Below, piece after piece: positions 6,654 through 11,866 of a stretch of DNA of 33,544 nucleotides (within the stretch, counting starts at the first letter, position 1; each line of letters begins with the position of its first letter). Made by a program: the position numbers and the translations under genes. The notes beneath the pieces were generated by a model. It was not told where the DNA came from, searched no databases, and saw only the letters and a list, made by a program, of their open reading frames with translations. The stretch covers positions 1-33,544 of IMG/VR virus record IMGVR_UViG_3300032116_000774; one strand, 5' to 3'. Source of the stretch: a virus.

Positions 6654-6878
6654 GTGAGGCACAAGACTAGCCACATCGGGTTCCGGGCCACCCCGGAGCT
6701 AAAGGAGGCCGTTGAGCGCGCCGCGCTGGCGCAGGGGCTAAAGGCTGGCGAATGGATTCACGCCGTGGTCGAAAAGGCGATCAAGACCGGGGTGCTGGTG
6801 CGTCAGCAAACTACCTACGAAGTCATTGAGCCAAAGACTACCTTGCGAGCGGCAGAATCCGCCAAACGATACCTGTAA
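6654..6878 (+). CDS. RHH-type regulator, divergent from the early operon
   Basis: 74 aa from a GTG start; GGGGAGGGGG lies upstream, 12 nt from the start. KTSHIGFRATPELKEAVERAALAQGLKAGEWIHAVVEKAIKTG has the ribbon (SHIGFRATP), helix 1 (PELKEAVERAAL) and helix 2 (KAGEWIHAVVEKAI) of an RHH DNA-binding protein. It is transcribed towards the integrase, so it may act with it in lysogeny or excision. Alternative role: excisionase-like factor. Confidence 0.68.
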   Translation: MRHKTSHIGFRATPELKEAVERAALAQGLKAGEWIHAVVEKAIKTGVLVRQQTTYEVIEPKTTLRAAESAKRYL

Positions 6879-6924
6879 CGTCAAATCGCGAATCGGACAA
6901 TATCATTTTTATATCATCTTACAG

Positions 6925-6933
6925 CCCCCCCCC
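6925..6933 (+). repeat. C9 homopolymer in integrase leader
   Basis: A run of nine C residues ends 12 nt before the integrase ATG, and no Shine-Dalgarno sequence is seen. Homopolymers of this length can vary by slippage; whether it affects expression is unknown. Confidence 0.6.
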
Positions 6934-6945
6934 TTGCATTAACAC

Positions 6946-8013
6946 ATGAAACACAGTGAGGTTGTCCGACTCGGCGGGTTGTCCTGCCGCCTCTGGCAGT
7001 CTCCGGGCGATGGACGCTGGCGGTGGCATTCCCGGCGTGGAGGCAAACGGGTTCTCAATGCGGCGAAGGAATTGGGCGATGCCAAGGCAAAGGCCAAGGA
7101 ACAGCTTGCCTTGTTGCGAGACGGGCGCAGCCAGCTAGGGAACCTAGACCCCGCTCTGCTTTCCGAGTTCCTCGCGTGGAAGGGGCAGCGTGCCGATAGT
7201 CCCGCAACTGCCGAGGCCGCGCGGCAGTATGTGGCGCACCTTACCGAGCGGAAGGTTCAGACCCGCACCATCGAAGCGGACATCAAGCACTTCACCGCAA
7301 AGCACCCCGGCCCGATTGCCGATGTCGCGGCGGAATCAGTCAAGTCGCACCTTGACTCATTAGGGGTCGGGCCTCGCCGCTACAACAACGTGCGGGCAAG
7401 CCTCGTCTCGTTCTTCGGATGGGCGAGGAAGCAAGGATTCCTGCCCGACACAATGACAGCCCCGCAGCGCACCCATGCCCTGCCTGTGCCGAAAAAGCGG
7501 CCCCCGATCTATACGCCCCCGGAGTTCCGCGCCCTGCTTGCTGCAGTTGCACCGGAGTGGCGGCTACCGCTGGCGATTTGCGGGTTGGCGGGGCTTCGCA
7601 CTTGCGAGGCGGAAAAGCTCCTATGGCGCGAAGTAAAGCTCGGCAAGAAGCTGATCGAAGTCCTCCCCGAAAACGCCAAGAACACCGGACGCCGTAGGCT
7701 CGTCCCGATCCACCCCGCTTTGATGACTTGGTTCCGAAAGGCGGGCGAACACCGGGACGAAGATCACGTTTGCCCGCAAGGGGTGAGGATCGACAACCTT
7801 GCCAAGCGGGTTCGCAGAAAAAAGGTCACATGGGTGAAGAACGGGCTGCGACACAGCTACGGAAGTTATCGCTGCGCGGTTGTGAAATCCGCCGCGCAAG
7901 TTGCGTTGGAGATGGGCAATAGCGAGGGAATCGTCCGCTCAAATTACCTTGAATATGTCGAGCGAGGGACGGCTGCGGTGTGGTTCAAATGTGGTTACTT
8001 TGACCCGTCTTAA
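6946..8013 (+). CDS. Tyrosine-family integrase
   Basis: 355 aa site-specific recombinase that would insert the phage at attP (adjacent, 8048-8108). An N-terminal SAM-like core-binding region (about 67-165: LLSEFLAWKG..., YNNVRASLVSFFGWARKQG) precedes the catalytic domain. Visible catalytic residues: R218 in GLAGLRTCEAEKL, K245 in ENAKNTGRRR, R302-H303 in NGLRHSYGSY, nucleophile Y334 in SNYLEYV. The usual box II His of HxxR is Asn (N299), and the second His/Trp position is Asn (N325, MGNS), which I recognise as a family variant rather than a broken enzyme. A possible terminator hairpin follows directly. Confidence 0.9.
   Translation: MKHSEVVRLGGLSCRLWQSPGDGRWRWHSRRGGKRVLNAAKELGDAKAKAKEQLALLRDGRSQLGNLDPALLSEFLAWKGQRADSPATAEAARQYVAHLTERKVQTRTIEADIKHFTAKHPGPIADVAAESVKSHLDSLGVGPRRYNNVRASLVSFFGWARKQGFLPDTMTAPQRTHALPVPKKRPPIYTPPEFRALLAAVAPEWRLPLAICGLAGLRTCEAEKLLWREVKLGKKLIEVLPENAKNTGRRRLVPIHPALMTWFRKAGEHRDEDHVCPQGVRIDNLAKRVRRKKVTWVKNGLRHSYGSYRCAVVKSAAQVALEMGNSEGIVRSNYLEYVERGTAAVWFKCGYFDPS
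7991..8001 (+). repeat. Candidate integrase arm-type repeat, copy 1
   Basis: GTGGTTACTTT, repeated exactly at 8155-8165. The two copies flank the tRNA-derived core on opposite sides, at a distance suiting arm-type integrase sites. This copy lies inside the end of the integrase gene. Inference from position and repetition. Confidence 0.35.
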
Positions 8014-8017
8014 AAAC

Positions 8018-8044
8018 TTAACCCCCTCATTTTGAGGGGGTTAA
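8018..8044 (-). terminator. Terminator-like hairpin after the tRNA-Leu 3' half
   Basis: A perfect 12-bp stem (TTAACCCCCTCA / TGAGGGGGTTAA) with a 3-nt loop. On the minus strand it is followed by GTTTTTA and begins only 5 nt after the tRNA 3' end, so it would terminate a restored tRNA-Leu transcript. On the plus strand it lies directly after the integrase stop but has no T-tract, so it would be a weaker terminator there. Confidence 0.7.
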
Positions 8045-8047
8045 AGC

Positions 8048-8108
8048 ATACCGGCGGAGGGGGTCGAACCCACACTCCCTTGCGGGAAACGGATTTTGAG
8101 TCCGTCTG
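8048..8108 (-). other. attP core: 3' half of tRNA-Leu(CAA)
   Basis: On the minus strand the segment reads as the 3' half of a tRNA-Leu: anticodon arm ACGGA-CTCAAAA-TCCGT (8105-8089, anticodon CAA), long variable arm TCCC-GCAA-GGGA, T arm with GGTTCGACC, acceptor 3' strand CGCCGGT and discriminator A at 8049. No D arm or acceptor 5' strand exists upstream, so this is not a complete tRNA. A tRNA 3' half next to an integrase gene is the usual form of a phage attachment core, which rebuilds the host tRNA on integration. Phage genes on both sides show that it is attP. Confidence 0.82.
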
Positions 8109-8154
8109 GACAGAGGAAAATGAAAGTCGAAGAACGAATTATGCCGCTCAAGGG

Positions 8155-8178
8155 GTGGTTACTTTTGGGTTACTATTT
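8155..8178 (+). repeat. Candidate integrase arm-type repeats, copies 2 and 3
   Basis: GTGGTTACTTT at 8155-8165 matches 7991-8001 exactly; a related GGTTACTATTT follows at 8168-8178. They lie on the side of the attP core away from the integrase. Together with copy 1 they give the two-arm layout of a lambda-type attP. Confidence 0.35.
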
Positions 8179-8242
8179 GTCATAGACTTTGACACTCCCG
8201 CCGCCCTTTGTGGCGGCAGTAACCCGAAAATGGAAACGCTGG

Positions 8243-8950
8243 ATGGCGGTTTCCTGCACGCACGGCCACTTAGCCGACCCCCGCGCAACCAAGGCAATGC
8301 TCGCCTTCCGCAAGGCATACGCCCCGCAGACCGTCCTGCACCTTGGGGATTTTTGCGACATGGCCGCGCTCCGGGCGGGAGCAAGGCGGGACGCCGACGA
8401 TCCAGACCGAGCCGAAAGCATGGCCGACGATCTACTCGCTGGCCTGTCCTTCCTGCGTGAGCTTGAGCCGACAGTAATCCACTTAGGGAATCACGAAGAT
8501 CGCTTGTGCGGACTCGCGCATAGCGGCAACGCCGTGGTCAGCTACGCCGCAGGGCAAGTGCTGGCGCGCATTGATGACGCAGCCAAGGAAATGAAGGCGA
8601 AGGTCGTTCCGTATGCGGGGTTGCGACCGGAGGCTTGCACTCGACTAGGCGACACATTGTTCCTGCACGGAGTCCTCTACAACGTCAGCGCGGCTCGCGA
8701 TCACGCCGAAGCCCTTGGGATGAATTGCGTGTTTGGGCATACGCACCGAGTCGCGCAAGAGGCGGGGCGCTGCCAGCGTCCGGTTGTCGGCTACAACATT
8801 GGGTGCGCCATTGATCTTTCGGTCGGCTACGCCAAGGGCAGGCGGCAAACCCTTGGATGGGCGCATGGCTTTGCTTTCGGGGAATGGAACGATCAGTTCT
8901 GCACCGTGAACCTCATCACGCTTTCGCCCCACTACCGATTACCGCTATGA
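8243..8950 (+). CDS. Calcineurin-like metallophosphoesterase
   Basis: About 235 aa from ATG 8243. All family metal-binding motifs are present in order: SCTHGH (D-x-H position with Cys/Thr), HLGDFCD (GDxxD), HLGNHED (GNHE), LFLHG and FGHTHR (GHxH). The first motif has CTH where most members have DxH. Members cleave phosphodiester or phosphomonoester bonds in nucleotides or nucleic acids; the substrate here is unknown. Upstream in-frame starts at TTG 8189 and GTG 8210 exist; GTG 8210 lies within a GCCGCC/GGCGGC hairpin, but is preceded by TTTGACA with 15 nt spacing. First gene of a plus-strand set next to attP. Confidence 0.82.
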   Translation: MAVSCTHGHLADPRATKAMLAFRKAYAPQTVLHLGDFCDMAALRAGARRDADDPDRAESMADDLLAGLSFLRELEPTVIHLGNHEDRLCGLAHSGNAVVSYAAGQVLARIDDAAKEMKAKVVPYAGLRPEACTRLGDTLFLHGVLYNVSAARDHAEALGMNCVFGHTHRVAQEAGRCQRPVVGYNIGCAIDLSVGYAKGRRQTLGWAHGFAFGEWNDQFCTVNLITLSPHYRLPL

Positions 8951-9210
8951 GGTCAAAAAAATTGACCACCCCCGACCCCGACCTCGCCCGTTGGTGCGCT
9001 GCCCTCGCCTCCCCCCAAGTCGCAGACAAAGTTCCCCCCGGCTGGCACACCACACGCGAACTTTGCGCCATGCTTGGCAAGTCCGACACAACCGTTAGCG
9101 AGCAGCTCCGCAAAGCCGTTGCCGCAGGCAAATGCGAGCGGCGGGAGTTTCGCATTGCTGCGGCTAACACGGTGCGCGGCGTGCCGCACTACCGACTGCT
9201 CGGCAAATGA
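8947..9210 (+). CDS. Winged-helix DNA-binding protein
   Basis: 87 aa. ATG overlaps the upstream TGA (ATGA). The middle, PPGWHTTRELCAMLGKSDTTVSEQLRKAVAAGKCERREFRI, is a helix-turn-helix (TTRELCAMLG-KSDTTVSEQLRKAV) with a wing after it, followed by RGVPHYRL. It probably regulates its own gene set. Tightly coupled to the phosphoesterase and zincin genes. Confidence 0.7.
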   Translation: MRSKKLTTPDPDLARWCAALASPQVADKVPPGWHTTRELCAMLGKSDTTVSEQLRKAVAAGKCERREFRIAAANTVRGVPHYRLLGK

Positions 9211-9551
9211 AAAAGCCCGTCAAGGCCACACCACGGCGCAAGAAGCACGCGCCCTCGATGCGGTTCCGTCTCGACGGCGTATGGTGGACTGTCCGAGTTG
9301 AGCGTCCACCGGACAAAGAAAAACTTGACGGGCTTTGCCACTACAAGAAACGCACAATCTGGCTTGCACCTTCTGCCGTCAAAGGCGACTTGCTCGGCAT
9401 TGTGGTGCATGAACTTGCCCACTGCGTTATTCCGCCGACCGACGAAACCCATGTCCGCGATCTTGAGCGCGTTGTTTGTGCCGTGGTGCGCTGGGCGGCG
9501 CGCAAATTGAATGACGGTAAGATCAGCATTGGGAGGCATAAGGCCAGCTAG
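9207..9551 (+). CDS. Small zincin metallopeptidase-like protein
   Basis: 114 aa. Contains VVHELAHCVIPPTDETHVRDLERVV: a HExxH zinc motif (HELAH) in a helix with a downstream Glu that could be the third ligand. The preceding strands (RTIWLAP) fit a minimal SprT/ImmA-like gluzincin fold. N-terminus is very basic. ATG overlaps the upstream stop (ATGA). Role unknown; SprT-like proteins act in DNA-protein crosslink repair and ImmA-like ones cleave repressors, and neither can be chosen from sequence alone. Confidence 0.7.
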   Translation: MKKPVKATPRRKKHAPSMRFRLDGVWWTVRVERPPDKEKLDGLCHYKKRTIWLAPSAVKGDLLGIVVHELAHCVIPPTDETHVRDLERVVCAVVRWAARKLNDGKISIGRHKAS

Positions 9552-9571
9552 GAATCCAAATCCCAAATCGC

Positions 9572-9718
9572 ATGACCTTCTGGCCGCTCCTCATCTGCAC
9601 TCTGTGCTACGCCGCAACCAGCATCGGCTTCGCCCGCGAGGGCAACTGGCCCATGTGCGCCGTGTTTGCGGGATACGCCGGGGCCAATCTGGGGTTTCTC
9701 GCGCTCGTTTGGAAGTAA
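9572..9718 (+). CDS. Small two-span membrane protein
   Basis: 48 aa: TFWPLLICTLCYAATSIGFAREGNWPMCAVFAGYAGANLGFLALVWK. Two hydrophobic segments joined by a short charged turn (AREGNW). The second helix with AGYAGANLG resembles a small phage membrane protein type of unknown role. It ends the plus-strand cassette next to attP. Confidence 0.62.
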   Translation: MTFWPLLICTLCYAATSIGFAREGNWPMCAVFAGYAGANLGFLALVWK

Positions 9719-9906
9719 TCCTATCGCGCGCGCTATACACAAAGCACGATTGCGTATAGCGAAGCGGACATCGCTATACATTAAGTAACAAAATGTGATG
9801 TGTTTTTGTTAGGCGAGCGCGGCAGGGTTCAATACCTGCACCTTCCGGGTTGTGCCCCTCGCGTCTTATTCCGCCACGCGCTCATTTGTATCATTCCGCG
9901 ATACTA
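9719..9906. promoter_or_regulatory. Convergent gap with three CGCTATAC sites
   Basis: The 188-bp gap between convergent genes holds the octamer CGCTATAC three times: direct at 9731-9738 and 9772-9779 and inverted at 9754-9761. The first pair makes an 8-bp inverted repeat with a 15-bp spacer. No T-tract follows, so it looks more like a protein-binding site than a terminator. No gene is seen in the gap; the rest is unassigned. Confidence 0.4.
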
Positions 9907-10098
9907 TCACGGTTTAAACTCATCCTGCGACCACATCGGCTCGCCGCGCTCATCAAGGAACGGATAATGCCGCAGCGCCGAAGAAGCCCGGTCGCGCAGT
10001 TCGCGCACCGACTTCGGGCGCGTCGAGGGATGGAGGCAGTCGCGCAAAAGGTCGCGAGCCTTTAATAAGGCCGCGCGCTGTTCAAACTTGAGCGACAT
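9907..10098 (-). CDS. Small conserved phage protein
   Basis: 63 aa: SLKFEQRAALLKARDLLRDCLHPSTRPKSVRELRDRASSALRHYPFLDERGEPMWSQDEF. The 'LLkardLLrdll....P.svrelR.rA...LRHYPfl...G.PmfS.D' pattern is a small phage protein I have seen beside lysis genes, with no known function. It begins 7 nt after the endolysin stop, with a weak AAAGA ribosome site. Chosen ATG is at 10098; longer in-frame readings run antisense-like and are not supported. Confidence 0.68.
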   Translation of the reverse strand: MSLKFEQRAALLKARDLLRDCLHPSTRPKSVRELRDRASSALRHYPFLDERGEPMWSQDEFKP

Positions 10099-10105
10099 TT
10101 CTTTA

Positions 10106-10795
10106 TTAAGACCCGCTTGGCCGAATGCGAATGAAGCAACGCGCCAACTTTCGCGGGCGAACCTTGAGATAAACCCCGTCACCCTCGCGGTTCGGCGTGC
10201 CGTCCGCGCGCATCCCGCTGGTGTTGCCTTCGATGGCCTCGAACTTGTCGCCAAGCGATCGTTTGACGATACCAATATGTGAAAAGTCGTAACACACGAA
10301 GTCCCCCGGCCGTGGCTCGGCGGTATCGGGTAGCACAGTGCAAGTCGCGGGGCGAGCTTCTGCCCACTTGATGAATCCATAGGCTAAAGCGGTCTTGGGC
10401 CTCCACTTCGCAGGCGTAGTGCTTTTAAGAGCGAGCCACTTTACGTTTGCTGGATCGTCTAGCCATTGCTCAAGCGCCCACGCGCAGAAGGCAGCGCACC
10501 AAGGCCACGCGCCGGGGTCTAGGTTTGTCGCGGCTTGATATTTGCGGACATCCTTGCCGACGTTATTGCGCGTCTCCTTTTTGCCGAGTTCCCTTTCCGC
10601 GATCTGAGTTAGAAGGGCGATGCGACTTGCGTTTTTCGGCTTCGCGGTGGATGCGGATGTGCGCGGCTGCGAGGACTTCGGCAAGGTCGCCGATAGAGAG
10701 TTTTCCGACGAGGGCAAGGGCGATACTTCGCCGATCTTCTGGAGGCCATTTAGAAATGCCACGAATGAGTTCTTCAACCATGTTACCGCTTTCAT
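10106..10795 (-). CDS. CHAP-domain endolysin
   Basis: 229 aa peptidoglycan hydrolase (amidase or endopeptidase). From about residue 58, ALLTQIAERELGKKETRNNVGKDVRKYQ leads to the CHAP core: C100 in AWPWCAAFCAWAL, H173 in CYDFSHIGIV, N191 in AIEGNTS. The first ~57 residues (VSPLPSSENSLSATLPKSSQPRTSASTAKP) are low-complexity and may be a linker or untranslated in the real product. No signal peptide, so release depends on the holin-like protein upstream. ATG follows the 53-aa gene by 2 nt. An out-of-frame ORF (10563-10781) overlaps this N-terminal part. Confidence 0.85.
   Translation of the reverse strand: MKAVTWLKNSFVAFLNGLQKIGEVSPLPSSENSLSATLPKSSQPRTSASTAKPKNASRIALLTQIAERELGKKETRNNVGKDVRKYQAATNLDPGAWPWCAAFCAWALEQWLDDPANVKWLALKSTTPAKWRPKTALAYGFIKWAEARPATCTVLPDTAEPRPGDFVCYDFSHIGIVKRSLGDKFEAIEGNTSGMRADGTPNREGDGVYLKVRPRKLARCFIRIRPSGS
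10563..10781 (-). CDS. Out-of-frame ORF overlapping the endolysin N-terminus
   Basis: 72 aa from ATG 10781, in a different frame from the endolysin that starts at 10795. VEELIRGISKWPPEDRRSIALALVGKLSIGDLAEVLAAAHIRIHREAEKRK is more protein-like (well-formed amphipathic helices) than the endolysin's low-complexity N-terminus in the same DNA. Either a true overlapping gene, or a sign that the endolysin starts later and the N-terminal extension is not made, or a frameshift in the sequence. Function unknown. Confidence 0.42.
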   Translation of the reverse strand: MVEELIRGISKWPPEDRRSIALALVGKLSIGDLAEVLAAAHIRIHREAEKRKSHRPSNSDRGKGTRQKGDAQ

Positions 10796-10797
10796 TT

Positions 10798-10959
10798 TTA
10801 GAAGTCCGTCCCGCCACGGATGCCGATGTAGGTGATGCCTTTTTTTAGCGAGCCAGTGACTACGAGGCGGATCGAAGTGACGAGGCGCGTAAGGAAGGGG
10901 CGCGTGTCAGATGGCTTTGGTTTCGGCGTCAGCGCGTGACGCATCCACCACGATTTCAC
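10798..10959 (-). CDS. Small basic hypothetical protein in lysis cassette
   Basis: 53 aa from a GTG overlapping the lipoprotein stop (GTGA): KSWWMRHALTPKPKPSDTRPFLTRLVTSIRLVVTGSLKKGITYIGIRGGTDF. A basic N-terminal part precedes an amphipathic middle; no clear transmembrane helix. It ends 2 nt before the endolysin start codon. Possibly a lysis accessory protein; unknown family. Confidence 0.58.
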   Translation of the reverse strand: MKSWWMRHALTPKPKPSDTRPFLTRLVTSIRLVVTGSLKKGITYIGIRGGTDF

Positions 10960-11171
10960 GGCAACACAATCTTGTCGGCGGCGATAGCGGCTTGCGTCTC
11001 AGCCGCACCCCACGGACGCCAAAAGGTCACGAACCACAGTTTCTTCTCGAAGTCCGCCCCGCCCGTCATGCGCCAACCGCTTTTCGCCAGCGGCAATCCT
11101 TCGCCCTGAAGAGGCGGCATTGTGGCACAGGAAGCGCAAAATAACGCCATTCCTGCAATAACGTGGCGCAT
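10956..11171 (-). CDS. Small putative lipoprotein (spanin-type candidate)
   Basis: 71 aa. N-terminus RHVIAGMALFCASCATMPPL is a short signal peptide ending in CAS-C, an imperfect lipobox (Cys at -3 instead of Leu/Val). Rest is soluble (LAKSGWRMTGGADFEKKLWFVTFWRPWG). ATG starts 2 nt after the holin-like gene's TAA. In lysis cassettes a small lipoprotein in this position is often an outer-membrane spanin subunit; no inner-membrane partner is recognised here, so the role is tentative. Confidence 0.58.
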   Translation of the reverse strand: MRHVIAGMALFCASCATMPPLQGEGLPLAKSGWRMTGGADFEKKLWFVTFWRPWGAAETQAAIAADKIVLP

Positions 11172-11173
11172 TT

Positions 11174-11344
11174 TTACCGCTCCTTACGGAACACTTCGTA
11201 AAGCGAGATCGCGGCAATAGCCGCAGCGGCAATGGCCGACCATTGTTCGGGGTCTAGCTTCCAGCCGATTGCGGCGGTAAGGGTGGCAAGGCCAGCCCAT
11301 GTGCTGCGTTCTTTGAGTTTGCCGAGGAGCGTTGAAACGATCAT
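11174..11344 (-). CDS. Small membrane protein, holin candidate
   Basis: 56 aa: IVSTLLGKLKERSTWAGLATLTAAIGWKLDPEQWSAIAAAAIAAISLYEVFRKER. Two weak hydrophobic helices (WAGLATLTAAIG and WSAIAAAAIAAISLYEVF) separated by a PEQW turn, as in a common type of phage small membrane protein placed in lysis cassettes. Its place upstream of the lipoprotein and endolysin genes supports a holin or holin-like role. Preceded by TTTGACA, 13 nt from the ATG. Confidence 0.72.
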   Translation of the reverse strand: MIVSTLLGKLKERSTWAGLATLTAAIGWKLDPEQWSAIAAAAIAAISLYEVFRKER

Positions 11345-11398
11345 GCCCTCGCCGGGGTGTCAAAGCCTTCCCGGTCGCTATGCGCGAATGGCAAACGC

Positions 11399-11866
11399 CT
11401 AAGACTGCAACCCCGCCACAGCCTCCGCGCTCGCAGCCTCGTAGCTGCATGGCGGGGCGCTGAACGTGCGCGGCGTAGGGTCAACCGAGGCAACCAGCAT
11501 CCCTTCCATCCAGCTTTTTAACGAGGTCATGTTCGGGCCGAGCGGCTTGCCCGCTTGCAGAAGCGCCATCTCAAAACGCTGGAGGGCGCTGACTTGCATG
11601 GGCGAGAAGTGCGTCGAAGTCCATGCTTCGGGCGAGTAGGTCGGCAACGGCGCAGGCGTTCCCGCGACCCACTGCCGCTCGACGCGATCCTCAAACCACA
11701 CCACGTTTGGCTCCCATGCGCCTTGTTCGGGCTTCGGGATTTTCACCAGCGGCACAACGCTCTGGCCCTCTGGCACATCGCGCCAGTTTCCTTCGTCATC
11801 GGTGAGCAGCGAGACGAGTTGTTGGGATGGCACAAGGCCGACTGTAATCATTGCGTTAGGTTCCAT
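11399..11866 (-). CDS. Hypothetical protein after the tail fibre
   Basis: 155 aa. Begins EPNAMITVGLVPSQQLVSLLTDDEGNWRDVP and contains FEDRVERQWVAGTPAPLPTYSPEAW, then STHFSPMQVSALQRFEMALLQAG. The ATG overlaps the fibre gene stop by 11 bp; ATG at 11851 is an alternative. It may be a fibre assembly or fibre-tip companion because of position, but no family is recognised. Confidence 0.6.
   Translation of the reverse strand: MEPNAMITVGLVPSQQLVSLLTDDEGNWRDVPEGQSVVPLVKIPKPEQGAWEPNVVWFEDRVERQWVAGTPAPLPTYSPEAWTSTHFSPMQVSALQRFEMALLQAGKPLGPNMTSLKSWMEGMLVASVDPTPRTFSAPPCSYEAASAEAVAGLQS

Noticed and set aside
8048-8160. Complete tRNA-Leu gene on the minus strand
   Set aside because: Only the 3' half from the anticodon stem is present; no D arm or 5' acceptor strand, so called an att core instead.
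8032-8460. Plus-strand ORF across the attP core
   Set aside because: Reads through the terminator hairpin and tRNA-derived core and then out of frame across the phosphoesterase; a chance reading.
9822-9858. tRNA- or tmRNA-like 3' end (GGTTCAATACC with CACC)
   Set aside because: T-stem pairs poorly and no matching 5' acceptor or anticodon arm is found upstream.
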